33,689 bases of DNA from JBBRHH01 sp038222915 (GCA_038222915.1 JBBRHH010000004.1:1-33689); one strand, 5' to 3'. Positions 1 to 9,338 are shown, counted from the stretch's first letter. The notes: a model not told the origin generated them from the letters alone. Made by a program: numbers and translations.

Positions 1-39
1 CTGAACGCCGCGAAAATATGTAGCCAGTGGAGTAAAGCT

Positions 40-78
40 CCCGGCGGCTCGCACAACAGCGGGCCGCCGGGTTTTTTT
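40..78 (+). terminator. Rho-independent terminator of an upstream gene
   Basis: Bases 40-48 (CCCGGCGGC) are perfectly complementary to 63-71 (GCCGCCGGG), with a 14-base loop that can add a G-T and a C-G pair, followed by seven T (72-78). This is a classic intrinsic terminator. It ends a transcript entering from outside the window on the + strand, and it makes any start codon in the T tract (TTG at 77) unlikely for the next gene. Confidence 0.85.
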
Positions 79-130
79 GTCGCGCAATTCCCACATGAAT
101 CCCAACCGCTCCGCAAGTACGATACGTCCC

Positions 131-2686
131 ATGACCAACACCAATCCATCGCGATCCCATCCAGCTTCCATCGCACTATCGCTCCTCGCCCTCCTCGCTC
201 TCCTCTTCCCAACCAATCGCGCCAGCGCCGAAGATCCCGCACCCAAATCCCCCGACGGTTCCGTCGAGGCCACCCTCTTCGCTTCCGAGCCCGACATCGT
301 CACTCCCATCGGCGCCACCGTCGATTCCAAAGGCCGGCTCCTCGTCATCGAATCCAATTCCCACTTCCGCCCCAAGGATTACAAAGGCCCGCCCGTCGAC
401 CGCATCCGCATCATGGAAGACACCACCGGCAGTGGCAAGGCCGACAAGATCACCTCGTTCTTCGAGGGCATGAAATTCCTGATGAACCTTGTGACCGATC
501 GCGATGGGTCGATCGTCGTATCTTCACGCAATGAAATCTTCCGACTCGTCCCCGACGAAAAAGGCGTTGCCGGTCCAAAGATCACCCTCGCAACCCTCGA
601 GACCAAGGCCGACTATCCCCACAACGGCCTGCACGGCCTCGCCGTCGATCCCGATGGCAACATCTACTTCGGCATCGGCGAAAACCTCGGCGGCCCCTAC
701 ACCCTCGTCGGCAGCGACGGTCAGAAATTCAGCGACACCGACAAAAATGCCGGCACTATTTTCAAGATGGATTCCAAAGGCGGCGGCCTCACCCGAGTCG
801 CCACCGGTTTCTGGAACCCGTTCGCCCTGGGCTTCGGCCCCAACAACATCCTCTTCGCGGCCGACAACGATCCCGACGGCCGGCCCCCCTGCCGCCTTAT
901 GCCGGTCGCGCCCGGCGGCGACTACGGCTACCAGTACCGCTACGGCCGAACCGGCATGCACCCGCTCCAGGCCTACGACGGCGAGCTCCCCGGAACGCTC
1001 CCCATGATCACCGGCGTCGGCGAAGCGCCCTGCGCCGTCCGCTGGTTGCGCAACCAGCTCCTCGTCACCAGTTGGCGCGATCACCGCATTGAAGCCTATT
1101 CACTCACCCCCAAAGGCGGCACCTTCACCGCCACGATGAAGCCCATCCTCACCGGCGGCGACAACTTCCGCCCCGTGGCCATCGCCCCCGCGCCCGACGG
1201 CTCCTTCTTCGTGACCGACTGGGTCTCGAGCAGCTACACGCTCCACGGCAAAGGCCGGGTCTGGAAAGTGAAGTACACCAAGCCCGCCGTCGCCGAAGAA
1301 GCGTTCAAGCCCAGCGCCGCCATGGAGCGCATCGGAGAACTTCGCAAGTCCACCAAAGTCCAGGATTTGCTCGACGCCATGGACGACGCCGACATCAACG
1401 TATCCCAGGCCGCCCAGTTCGGCCTCTCCCGCCTCCCCGAATCCGAGAAGCTCGAGCTCGCCGACCTCGCGTCCCCCTCGAAGCGCGTAGGCCTCCTCAC
1501 CGCCCTCATCTGGCGCGGCGCAAACGCCCAGCGCCACCTCGCCGCCGCCCTCAATGACCCCGACGTTCGCGTCCGCGAAATGGGCGTCCGCGTCGTTACT
1601 GAACAGGAAATCAAAGAGGCCCGGCCCGATCTCGAAAAGATGCTCGCCTCGCCGGTCATGTCTCCGCAGCTTCTCTCCATGGTCGTCGCCGCCATCGCCC
1701 AGTTGGATGGCGAGCCCTCCAAGAACGTCAATTCGGCCAAAGTAAACGGCATGCTCCTCGCCCGCCTGAAGGCCGCCGACACCGCCGATACCACCAAGAC
1801 GCTCGCCCTTCGTATGCTCCAGGCCGACGCGCTGAAACTGGATGAAGTCCGGCCACTCCTCGCCTCCTCCGCCAAACCATTGGCACTGGAGGCAGTCCGC
1901 TACCTCAGCGTCTGCATCGATCCAAAACGCCTGGCCATCCTCGCCGACATCGCCGCCGACGAAAAGAACGACACCTCCATGCGCGCCGATGCCCTCGTCG
2001 GACTCGCCGAAGATCCCACCGCGTACGCCGATCTGCTCCTGAAACTCAGCGCTGGCGATAACGCCTCACTCCGCCAGGAAGCATTGCGAACACTCCGCCC
2101 CGCCGCCGCCAAGCTCACCGACGCCCAGAAAAAAGAGCTCGAGAAATCCGTCGCGAAAAATCCCACCGACGCCGATCTGGTCAACCGACTCCTCGGCAAG
2201 GCCGTCCCAGCCCGACCAGAAGAAGCCGACATGGCCGGCTGGAAAAAGCTTCTCGAGCAAAACCCGGGCGACCCCGAAGCCGGCCGGCGCATCTTCTTCC
2301 AGCCCGCCGCCGCTGGCTGCTACCACTGCCACATGATTCAGGGCCGCGGTAAGGCCGTCGGCCCCGACCTCACCATGATCGGCAACTCGCGCACGCGCGA
2401 GCACGTCCTCGAATCCATCCTCGACCCCAGCAAGGAGATCGCCCCTCTCTACATGCCCTGGACGCTCACCCTGAAAAACGGCACCGAGCTCGATGCCATG
2501 CTGCTCAGCCGCGTCGGCAATACCGAAACCTTCGTCGACAACACGCAGAAGGAATATAAACTGCAGAGCGGCGACATCACCGACCGCGTCATCCGCAAAG
2601 TCTCCATCATGCCGGCCGGCCTCGTTCAAAGCCTCACCGACCAGGAGCTGCGCGACCTCATCGCCATGTTGATGCAGAAAAGATGA
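131..2686 (+). CDS. Secreted PVC-type propeller dehydrogenase / HEAT / heme-binding CxxCH protein
   Basis: Predicted exported protein of 851 aa. The chosen ATG gives a signal peptide with a hydrophobic core (SIALSLLALLALLF) and an ASA|ED cleavage site. ATG 95 and TTG 77 are also in frame, but TTG 77 lies in the upstream terminator. Residues about 35-390 form a sorbosone-dehydrogenase-like beta-propeller (AVDPDGNIYFGIGENLGGPY, GFWNPFALGFGPNN, PAPDGSFFVTDW). About 400-690 is helical, Ala/Leu-rich HEAT-like. The C-terminus carries a single cytochrome-c motif CYHCH at about 730-734, followed by GPDLTMIG and ILDPSKEI, the hallmark of the Planctomycete/Verrucomicrobium heme domain (the families described as putative membrane-bound dehydrogenase and Pirellula/Verrucomicrobium-type heme-binding). 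It is probably a periplasmic oxidoreductase of sugars or other organics passing electrons to the heme; the substrate is unknown. It converges on the next gene with 13 bases between stops. Confidence 0.9.
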   Translation: MTNTNPSRSHPASIALSLLALLALLFPTNRASAEDPAPKSPDGSVEATLFASEPDIVTPIGATVDSKGRLLVIESNSHFRPKDYKGPPVDRIRIMEDTTGSGKADKITSFFEGMKFLMNLVTDRDGSIVVSSRNEIFRLVPDEKGVAGPKITLATLETKADYPHNGLHGLAVDPDGNIYFGIGENLGGPYTLVGSDGQKFSDTDKNAGTIFKMDSKGGGLTRVATGFWNPFALGFGPNNILFAADNDPDGRPPCRLMPVAPGGDYGYQYRYGRTGMHPLQAYDGELPGTLPMITGVGEAPCAVRWLRNQLLVTSWRDHRIEAYSLTPKGGTFTATMKPILTGGDNFRPVAIAPAPDGSFFVTDWVSSSYTLHGKGRVWKVKYTKPAVAEEAFKPSAAMERIGELRKSTKVQDLLDAMDDADINVSQAAQFGLSRLPESEKLELADLASPSKRVGLLTALIWRGANAQRHLAAALNDPDVRVREMGVRVVTEQEIKEARPDLEKMLASPVMSPQLLSMVVAAIAQLDGEPSKNVNSAKVNGMLLARLKAADTADTTKTLALRMLQADALKLDEVRPLLASSAKPLALEAVRYLSVCIDPKRLAILADIAADEKNDTSMRADALVGLAEDPTAYADLLLKLSAGDNASLRQEALRTLRPAAAKLTDAQKKELEKSVAKNPTDADLVNRLLGKAVPARPEEADMAGWKKLLEQNPGDPEAGRRIFFQPAAAGCYHCHMIQGRGKAVGPDLTMIGNSRTREHVLESILDPSKEIAPLYMPWTLTLKNGTELDAMLLSRVGNTETFVDNTQKEYKLQSGDITDRVIRKVSIMPAGLVQSLTDQELRDLIAMLMQKR

Positions 2687-2699
2687 GCCCGCGTACCCG

Positions 2700-4265
2700 C
2701 TATGAAACGCGCAACACCATCAGATACCCCGAAACGGGAGTCGCGCCCTCGGTGCGCAAGACGACCGTATTAAAAGACTCTTCCACAAACCCGGAAATTG
2801 AGGCCAGACGTTTGAGATATGGCTCAGAATGTCGAAACCTGAAATTGTGCCCCTGCAACTGGTAGCGGTCGCCGGCCCCGACTTCCGTGCTGAACGCGAA
2901 CAGCCCCCCCGGACGAAGCGCCTTCGCCGCCGCCTGAAACGCCGGCGTGAGATCGCCGAGATAATTCAAAACATCCGCCGCCAGCAGCAGATCCAGCGAC
3001 CTGGAATGCCGCTCCAAAGCCGCAACAAGATCCCCCACCTCAAGCTGGTCATACAGATTCCTCGCCTGCGCCTTGGCGATCATCGCCTGCGACAGATCGA
3101 CGCCCGCCAGGCTCGCGGCATGCGGCCGTAGGTGAATCCCGCAAAGGCCCGTCCCGCATCCAAGGTCCAGCACATCGATCTTCCGTGCCGGCAGCAGCGG
3201 CAGCACAGCCTCATAGATCAGCTCTGGCGCGCGATATTGGAGCGCCCCGCGCAGATGCTCGTCGAACCGATCCGCATACCGATCGAACAATCCGGAGACC
3301 GAGGCCGCCGGCACCCCCCCCGCTGTCGCCACATTGGCGTACGCCGCCAGTGCAAATCTCAACTGATCCTGCTCCGGGGAAAGCGCAAGCCTCGCATCCA
3401 GCTCCGCAACGGTCGCTGCCTTCGGCGCGGCCTTCGGTTCCTGGCGCTCGACCCGCGCCGCACGCTTCAGCACGCGCATCGCTTCCTCATGCTTCCCCAC
3501 CTTCTGCAAAACGGTCGAAAGCCCTTCGTACGCCGGCGCAAATTGAGCATCCAAATTGACACATCGCCGAAACAGCGTCGTCGCCTTGTCCAATCGCCCC
3601 GCCTCCGCCTCCATCACCGCCAGCGCATAACAGGCTCGAACCGAATTGGGTTCCAGCTCGATCACCCGTTCCAGGCTCGCCCGCGCCTGCTCCAGGTCCC
3701 CTTTCGCGCGCGAAGCAACCGCAAGCTGATGATGCGCCTGAACATCCTCCGGCTTCCGCTCGAGGGTCGCCCGCGCCGAAGCAATCGCATCCTCCACCCG
3801 CCCGGCCGATAGAAGTGCCGACGACAGACAGTGATGCAACTCCGCCGAATCCAGCCCCGCGATATTCGCCTGCCGCAACACCTGAATCGCCGCCTCCGCA
3901 TCTCCCTGCGACTGCCGAGCCAGATACGCATACCCCAGCGACAAAAAAGTCTCCGCATGCATCGGATCGAGCTCGGCGGATCGCTCAAACGCCTCAACCG
4001 CGCGATCCGCCCGGCCCGAGCGAAGACAAGCCTTCCCAAAGTTATAGTGAAACGCCGCATCGCTCGGCCGAAGCGCAACTGCCCGCTCCAGCAGCCCAAT
4101 CGCCTGCTCCGTCGCCCCGGCCTGAAACAGCAACACCCCCAGCCAGTGCAGCGCCTCCGCATTCGCCGGATCCTCCGCCAGCGCATCGCGATACCCAACC
4201 TCCGCCTGCCGCACCCGGCCGGCCCGGTGATGTTCCAACGCAATCTGCAGATGGTCCTGGGCCAT
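2700..4265 (-). CDS. TPR-repeat protein with C-terminal SAM-dependent methyltransferase
   Basis: 521 aa from the ATG at 4265; an in-frame extension to 4379 is not protein-like and would cross the divergent promoter region. Residues about 1-290 are consecutive TPR units (AEALHWLGVLLFQAG, AAFHYNFGKACLRSGRADRA, AETFLSLGYAYLARQ). A linker leads to LFDRYADRFDEHL and a Rossmann methyltransferase with the SAM-binding motif I VLDLGCGTGLCG at about 363-374, then GVDLSQAMI and ADVLNYLGDL. The order matches the group 'predicted methyltransferase, contains TPR repeat' (COG4976). The substrate cannot be told. On the coding strand a TATAAT lies at 4278-4273, only about 7 bases before the ATG, with no visible Shine-Dalgarno, so a leaderless transcript is possible (inference). 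It is divergent from the hydrolase at 4382. Confidence 0.88.
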   Translation of the reverse strand: MAQDHLQIALEHHRAGRVRQAEVGYRDALAEDPANAEALHWLGVLLFQAGATEQAIGLLERAVALRPSDAAFHYNFGKACLRSGRADRAVEAFERSAELDPMHAETFLSLGYAYLARQSQGDAEAAIQVLRQANIAGLDSAELHHCLSSALLSAGRVEDAIASARATLERKPEDVQAHHQLAVASRAKGDLEQARASLERVIELEPNSVRACYALAVMEAEAGRLDKATTLFRRCVNLDAQFAPAYEGLSTVLQKVGKHEEAMRVLKRAARVERQEPKAAPKAATVAELDARLALSPEQDQLRFALAAYANVATAGGVPAASVSGLFDRYADRFDEHLRGALQYRAPELIYEAVLPLLPARKIDVLDLGCGTGLCGIHLRPHAASLAGVDLSQAMIAKAQARNLYDQLEVGDLVAALERHSRSLDLLLAADVLNYLGDLTPAFQAAAKALRPGGLFAFSTEVGAGDRYQLQGHNFRFRHSEPYLKRLASISGFVEESFNTVVLRTEGATPVSGYLMVLRVS

Positions 4266-4381
4266 GCCGCTGATTATATGGATTCGCCAGCACATGGCGC
4301 GCTTCGATCCGCCGCGCCATCGTTTTCCCGCGCCAATGGTATAACTCCCAAGTCCAGTCTTACTTCTTGCGGAGCCCACTC

Positions 4382-5152
4382 ATGAAATTCAGTTGGAACT
4401 GTTTAGCCGCCGTTGTTCTCGGCATGATTACTACGGCCACGCTTCACGCGGAGACGCCCGCCGACGCTGGGCAACACGCCCAAAAGTTCGAAAAGCAGAT
4501 CACGGTCACCCTCGACTACCTGCTCTTTCTCCCGGAGGACTACGCCAAAGACGCCGACAAAAAGTGGCCGCTCATCCTCTTCCTTCACGGCTCGGGCGAG
4601 CGCGGCAACGATATCAACAAGGTCAAAGTCCACGGCATCCCAAAGATCGTCGAAGATAAAAAGGATTTCGGCTTCATCACCATCTCACCGCAGTGCCCCG
4701 ATAACGGCTGGTGGAAAGCCAACGAGCTCGAATTGCTGCTCGATGACGTCGTCGCCAAATATCACGTCGACGCCGATCGCGTCTACCTCACCGGCCTCAG
4801 CATGGGCGGCTTCGGCACCTGGGATCTCGCAATCGACGCCCCCAAACGCTTCGCCGCCATTGCCCCCATGTGCGGCGGCGGCAATCCCTACATGGCCCGC
4901 CGCCTCAAAGATATCCCCATCTGGGTCTTCCACGGCGACGCCGACAAAGCCGTTCCCGTGCAAAAGAGCGACGAGATGGTCGACGCGCTGAAAAAGGCCG
5001 GTGCTGATGTGAAATTCACCCGCTACGAAGGCGTCGGCCACGACTGCTGGACGCAAAGCTACGACAACCCCGAGCTCTACACCTGGTTCCTCTCCCACAA
5101 GCGCGGTGAAAAGCGCGCAACGACAAATCCCGCAACCGCCCCGGCCAAGTAA
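4382..5152 (+). CDS. Secreted alpha/beta-hydrolase (esterase/dienelactone-hydrolase-like)
   Basis: 256 aa. The start is ATG 4382, preceded by GGAG (4371-4374) seven bases upstream; a TTG five codons earlier is less likely. The signal peptide ends about THA|ETP. The alpha/beta-hydrolase fold is shown by the oxyanion-region LFLHGSGERG, the nucleophile elbow GLSMGG with Ser140, an acid in HGDADKAVP (Asp186 or Asp188) and His220 in GVGHDCW. Family relatives are annotated as prolyl-oligopeptidase-type or PHB-depolymerase-type esterases; the natural substrate is probably an ester in polysaccharide or lipid. The next gene, another secreted hydrolase, starts 20 bases downstream, so the two are probably co-transcribed. 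Confidence 0.88.
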   Translation: MKFSWNCLAAVVLGMITTATLHAETPADAGQHAQKFEKQITVTLDYLLFLPEDYAKDADKKWPLILFLHGSGERGNDINKVKVHGIPKIVEDKKDFGFITISPQCPDNGWWKANELELLLDDVVAKYHVDADRVYLTGLSMGGFGTWDLAIDAPKRFAAIAPMCGGGNPYMARRLKDIPIWVFHGDADKAVPVQKSDEMVDALKKAGADVKFTRYEGVGHDCWTQSYDNPELYTWFLSHKRGEKRATTNPATAPAK

Positions 5153-5172
5153 AACTCAGTAGACATCGTCTC

Positions 5173-6864
5173 ATGAACCATCTGAATCTCATCCTCGCGG
5201 CCACGCTTCTATTGACTCAATCAGTCCTCGCCGAGGACGTCCCCAAAGGTGAAGTCACCAGCCACACCTTCGACAAAAGCAAAGTCTACCCCGGCACCAC
5301 GCGAGACTACTCCGTCTACGTCCCCAAACAATACGACCCCGCCAAACCAGCCTGCGTCTACATCGGCCAGGACGGCGGCGGGTACAACGCACCCGCCATC
5401 TTCGACCAACTCATCGCCGCCAGGGAAATGCCCGTCACCATCGGCATCTTTGTCGGCCATGGCCGCGTCAAGCCCCCCACCGACAAGGCCCTCGACCGCT
5501 GGAACCGCAGCTTCGAATACGACGGGCTCGGCGATGCCTACGCGCGATTCCTCCTCGACGAATTGCTCCCGCACATCATCGAAGACCAGAAACTCAATCT
5601 CTCCACCAACGGTAACGACCGCGCCATCGGCGGCGGCAGCAGCGGCGCAGTCTGCGCCTTCACCGCCGCGTGGGAACGCCCCGACGCCTTCAGCCGCGTT
5701 TTCAGCTCCATCGGAACCTACGTCGGCCTCCGCGGCGCAAATGTCTATCCCACCCTCATCCGCAAATTCGAGCCCAAACCCATCCGCGTCTTTCTTCAGG
5801 ACGGCAGCAACGACCAGAACATCTGGGGCGGCGATTGGTGGATGGCCAACCAGGAAATGGAACGCTCGCTCACTTTCGCCGGCTATGAAGTAAGTCACGT
5901 CTGGGGCACCGGCGGCCACGATGGCAAACAGGCCACCGAAGTCTTCCCCGATGCCATGCGCTGGCTGTGGAAGGACTGGCCAACTCCAGTGAAGGCCGGT
6001 CAGGGCTCCCCTCAGCTCAAGGAAATTCTGGTCCCCGGCGAAGACTGGCAGCTCGTTGGCGAAGGATACAAATTCACCGAAGGCACTGCCGTCAACGCCA
6101 AAGGCGAGGTCTACTTCAATGACGTCGGAAGCAGCAAAACCTACAAGGTCGGCCTCGATGGCAAGGTCACCCTCTTCCTCGAAGACTCCAAAAAGGGCGA
6201 CGGCCAGGCCTTCGGCCCAGATGGCCGGCTCTACGCCGTCGCGAGTGCTGTCGAGCGGATCGTCGCCTACGACGCTGACGGCAAATCAACCGTCATCGCA
6301 GAAGGCCTGCACGGCAACGACCTGGTCGTCCGTCACGACGGCAGCATCTACGTCACCCACCCCGGCTGGAACGGCACGGACCCGAGCAAGGTCTGGTACA
6401 TCAGCCCCAAAGGCGAGAAGAAAGTCGTCGACACAGGCCTCAAATTCTCCAACGGCATCACCCTCTCCCCCGATCAGACACTCTTATATGTCGACGATAG
6501 CAAATCCCACTGGGTCTACAGTTATCAGATTCAGGAAGACGGCACCCTCGCCTACAAGCAGAAGTATTATCACCTCCACGTCCCCGACACCGCCGACGAC
6601 AGCGGCGCGGACGGCATGCGCGTCGATCGCGACGGCCGCCTCTACGTCGCCACCCGCATGGGCATTCAGGTCTGCGACCAGGCCGGCCGGGTTCTCTGCA
6701 TCATCCCCACCCCCAACGGCAAAATCGCCAACATGTGCTTCGCCGGCCCAAACTTCGACACACTCTACGCCGCGTGTGGCGACAAGGTCTTCAAGCGAAA
6801 GCTGAGAGTAAAAGGAGCAATGGCCTTCGACGAGCCCAACAAACCCGCCGCCCCGCGCCTCTAA
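5173..6864 (+). CDS. Secreted esterase fused to SMP-30/gluconolactonase-like propeller
   Basis: 563 aa with signal peptide (cleavage about VLA|EDV). Residues about 25-275 are an esterase D / enterochelin-esterase-like alpha/beta-hydrolase: YVPKQYDPAKPACVYIGQDG, nucleophile elbow GGSSG with Ser156, and a late His249 in TGGHDGKQ. Residues about 292-550 are an SMP-30/gluconolactonase-type beta-propeller with repeated blades (FTEGTAVNAKGEVYFNDV, GPDGRLYAV, FSNGITLSPDQTLLYVDDS, GMRVDRDGRLYVATRMG). The acidic/Asn positions used for the divalent metal in this family appear present (E in FTEG, N in SNGI, D in YVDDS). Each half is usually a separate protein, so this is a two-enzyme fusion that may release an acid or sugar ester and then open a lactone (inference). 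It shares four bases at its 3' end with the convergent FMN reductase. Confidence 0.88.
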   Translation: MNHLNLILAATLLLTQSVLAEDVPKGEVTSHTFDKSKVYPGTTRDYSVYVPKQYDPAKPACVYIGQDGGGYNAPAIFDQLIAAREMPVTIGIFVGHGRVKPPTDKALDRWNRSFEYDGLGDAYARFLLDELLPHIIEDQKLNLSTNGNDRAIGGGSSGAVCAFTAAWERPDAFSRVFSSIGTYVGLRGANVYPTLIRKFEPKPIRVFLQDGSNDQNIWGGDWWMANQEMERSLTFAGYEVSHVWGTGGHDGKQATEVFPDAMRWLWKDWPTPVKAGQGSPQLKEILVPGEDWQLVGEGYKFTEGTAVNAKGEVYFNDVGSSKTYKVGLDGKVTLFLEDSKKGDGQAFGPDGRLYAVASAVERIVAYDADGKSTVIAEGLHGNDLVVRHDGSIYVTHPGWNGTDPSKVWYISPKGEKKVVDTGLKFSNGITLSPDQTLLYVDDSKSHWVYSYQIQEDGTLAYKQKYYHLHVPDTADDSGADGMRVDRDGRLYVATRMGIQVCDQAGRVLCIIPTPNGKIANMCFAGPNFDTLYAACGDKVFKRKLRVKGAMAFDEPNKPAAPRL

Positions 6865-7415
6865 TGGCCCGGCCCAAGACACCCGAGAAAGCTGACAAAC
6901 CCGTGCACCTGCCTGATCAGCCGCTCATTAATCGCCGCATCCGTCAGCGTCCCATCCGCATGAACTTTCGAATTCACCCCCGGGATAAAGACCCGTTCCG
7001 GATACGTAAATGCATTTCGAAACCCAAAGATCAACTGCAACTGCTCCACGGCCCGCAGCGCCGCCCACGATCCGTTCGACTCCCCCACAAACGCCACCGG
7101 CTTGCGGTCAAAGCTCTCCGGAAACTTCAGCATGTCGACAAAGTATTTGAGCACCCCCGGAAACGACCCGTTGTATTCCGGCACCACGATGTGCAGCCCC
7201 CGCGCATCCAGAATCCGCTGCTGGACCGCGACAAATACATCCGGCTTGTGCTTGTAGGCGGAGGGTAAAAAAATCTCCGGCGGAAGTTCGGTCAGGCTGT
7301 AAAGCTCCGCCGGATACTTCAATTCCTCATAATGGGAAAGAAGAATGCGGGAGATTTTCAGGGCGTGGGATTCAGGTCGATTGGTTCCGGAGATGATTAG
7401 AATCGGGCGGGGCAT
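6861..7415 (-). CDS. NAD(P)H-dependent FMN reductase family protein
   Basis: 184 aa from ATG 7415 (an in-frame TTG lies two codons earlier). It is a flavodoxin-like fold protein of the FMN_red family, as in chromate/azo/quinone reductases. The phosphate-binding loop ISGTNRPES is at the N-terminus; PEYNGSFPGVLKYFVD and KPVAFVGESNGSWAAL match the conserved second and third flavin-contact segments. It is expected to be a cytosolic enzyme reducing FMN or quinones with NAD(P)H. It starts 12 bases after the stop of the upstream glycosyltransferase, so both probably sit on one transcript. The 3' end overlaps the convergent esterase fusion by four bases. Confidence 0.85.
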   Translation of the reverse strand: MPRPILIISGTNRPESHALKISRILLSHYEELKYPAELYSLTELPPEIFLPSAYKHKPDVFVAVQQRILDARGLHIVVPEYNGSFPGVLKYFVDMLKFPESFDRKPVAFVGESNGSWAALRAVEQLQLIFGFRNAFTYPERVFIPGVNSKVHADGTLTDAAINERLIRQVHGFVSFLGCLGPGH

Positions 7416-7427
7416 GTTCAATACATA

Positions 7428-8789
7428 CTAATGCCCGCTCATCATTCCAACAGCAGAGTCATACACATCAACACACTGCTTGGCCGCATCGGCCCAGGTG
7501 CGACGCCGCACGTCAAACGCGCCATGCTGCCGCAAGGTGCTCGCCAGCGGCGGATGCCGCAACACGGCCACGATCTTGTTGGCCATCTCGTTGATGTCCC
7601 AGAAATCCACCTTCAACGCATGCGTCAGCACTTCGCTGACACCCGACTGCTTGCTGATCAGCACCGGCACATCGTGACTCATCGCCTCCAGCGGCGCAAT
7701 CCCGAACGGCTCGGACACCGACGGCATCACGTACAGGTCGGCCATCTTAAAGACCTTCTCCACGTCGTTGCCGCGCAGGAAACCGGTGAACAAGACCTTG
7801 TGTCCAATCCCCATCGCCGCGGCCATCTCGATCGTCCGGCGAATCATGTCCCCCGACCCGGCCATGACGAACTTCACATTGTCCATCACCTCCAGCACCT
7901 TCTTGGCGGCCGCAAGGAAATACTCCGGCCCCTTCTGCATGGTGATGCGGCCCAGGAACAGAACAATCTTTTCGTCGTTGTGAATCTTATACTTCTCTTC
8001 GTCGTAGGTGCCGTTCACGTCGATGGCGTTGTAGACCACCTCGATCTTGTTCGGATCTACCCCGTAATGATGCTGGCAGATGTTTTTTGTCAGAATGCTG
8101 ACAGCGATCACCTTCATCGCCCCGTGCATGCCACGGCGTTCGATGTCATAAATCCGCTGGTTGACGTTAATGCCGCTGCGATCAAATTCGGTGGAGTGCA
8201 CATGGACGACAAGCGGCACGCCCTTGATCCCAGCCACGGCCAAGCCGGCCGGAAATGTCATCCAATCGTGTGCATGAACTACATCAAAGTCTTCACCCCG
8301 GGCAATTTCGCTCGCCAGGTTCGCATATCGCTGAATTTCAGTAAACATGTCCCCGGCGTATGGATTGGCGCTCGCGGAGGCCGGCGCTGTCTTCGCAGAT
8401 GACGCCGGTGCCGACGCAGGAGCGTCCGCCGGTTCATCGCCCGCGGCCATCGCCTTGGCCCGGGTCAGCTTCTCCCGCTCCTCCGCCTGGTGCTGATAAT
8501 CGGCGGGCGTTTGATAAGGACTGTCGATATCAGTCGGCCCGGTCGTACGGAAGGTAACGCGATCAAATTCGTCCAGCCGCAGCTCAGTGCTCGGAACCGC
8601 CAACGGCGACCCCGGCCGCGGGCTCACCAGACGCACATGCGTTGAAAAAGGTGTGGTGACAGGCCGGGGCAGAACGAACATGATGTCCGTGCCCAGACCG
8701 CTCATGGCTTTGGTCAGGCCATAGCAGGCGGTCCCCAAACCGCCGCTGATGAAGGGGGGAAATTCCCATCCGAGCATGAAAACACGCAT
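7428..8789 (-). CDS. Glycosyltransferase, GT-B fold (GT4 / glycogen-synthase-like)
   Basis: 453 aa. The N-terminus MLGWEFPPFISGGLG resembles the ADP-glucose-binding loop of starch/glycogen synthases (GGLG). HAHDWMTFPAGLA is the matching His/Asp-containing motif. The C-terminal domain has the nucleotide-sugar site LGRITMQKGPEYF and the catalytic-face E-x7-E motif in SEPFGIAPLEA (Glu360 and Glu368). An Ala/Pro/Ser-rich linker at about residues 115-137 (EPADAPASAPASSAK) is unusual inside the N-terminal Rossmann domain and is probably a disordered insertion. It is likely a retaining glycosyltransferase of glycogen or cell-surface glycan synthesis; donor and acceptor are not determined. It is preceded by a strong promoter and an approximately 250-base leader. 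Confidence 0.87.
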   Translation of the reverse strand: MRVFMLGWEFPPFISGGLGTACYGLTKAMSGLGTDIMFVLPRPVTTPFSTHVRLVSPRPGSPLAVPSTELRLDEFDRVTFRTTGPTDIDSPYQTPADYQHQAEEREKLTRAKAMAAGDEPADAPASAPASSAKTAPASASANPYAGDMFTEIQRYANLASEIARGEDFDVVHAHDWMTFPAGLAVAGIKGVPLVVHVHSTEFDRSGINVNQRIYDIERRGMHGAMKVIAVSILTKNICQHHYGVDPNKIEVVYNAIDVNGTYDEEKYKIHNDEKIVLFLGRITMQKGPEYFLAAAKKVLEVMDNVKFVMAGSGDMIRRTIEMAAAMGIGHKVLFTGFLRGNDVEKVFKMADLYVMPSVSEPFGIAPLEAMSHDVPVLISKQSGVSEVLTHALKVDFWDINEMANKIVAVLRHPPLASTLRQHGAFDVRRRTWADAAKQCVDVYDSAVGMMSGH

Positions 8790-9338
8790 ATCAGACCTGC
8801 TGCACTTTCTGAATTGTCAGCTCCGACTGAGCTGGACTTCGTAACACCGGGTTAGTCCGCCAACAATACCCGTCGCGACCCGCCAGCGCACCACTGCGGC
8901 GATCACATTTTCCCTTTATTTCCGGGAATGAACACGAGAAGTCAGCCAGCAAACTTTGAGAAACGCGGTTGTCGGTGAGAGCCCGAAACCAACAATCCAC
9001 GGCTCGATTCGATGCAATCGAACATTTCGAAGATATTGATGTCGGAATATATAGTGTTAGCCGACCGGCGCTGTCAATGCCCGCATATCCTTTCCATCTT
9101 CACGGAAGTCGGGCAGAAATACCGCCACGCCGCCCGCAAAAGCAAAAACAATACCAAACAGTCGCTCTCTCACCCGCTGGCGAGTCATGCTATCCAATAC
9201 TGCATAAATGCAGCAAGATGAAATCGATAATTCCGCGCTCATGAAATTCCTGACGCCAATTCTCTTACCGCTCCCCTGCCTATCAATCGCGCACCATCGA
9301 TTGCATCACGTCTGCTTGATGCTTACATTGGCGGCACA
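8790..9338. other. Gene-free stretch between divergent genes, lower GC
   Basis: About 550 bases, visibly less GC-rich than the flanks. No convincing gene was found on either strand. It holds the minus-strand promoter at 9048-9077 and, downstream of it, the presumed leader of the glycosyltransferase. The leader includes a perfect 6-bp hairpin (complements CAGCTC and GAGCTG around 8848-8864). The part from 9080 to 9338 shows nothing recognisable beyond being the upstream region of the DUF2752 gene. Confidence 0.6.
9048..9077 (-). promoter_or_regulatory. Sigma-70-type promoter for the glycosyltransferase unit
   Basis: On the minus strand TTGACA (9077-9072) is followed after 18 bases by TATATA (9053-9048). 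The -35 box is a perfect consensus match and the -10 a good one, in an AT-richer stretch. Transcription would begin near 9041, leaving about 250 untranslated bases before the glycosyltransferase ATG at 8789. Confidence 0.6.

Noticed and set aside
77..130. Longer start (TTG 77 or ATG 95) for the first gene
   Set aside because: TTG 77 is within the T tract of a perfect terminator; ATG 131 gives a normal signal peptide. ATG 95 cannot be fully excluded.
8791..9000. 69-codon minus-strand frame ahead of the glycosyltransferase
   Set aside because: GTG start without a ribosome site and no protein-like pattern; treated as leader, although it lies downstream of a strong promoter.
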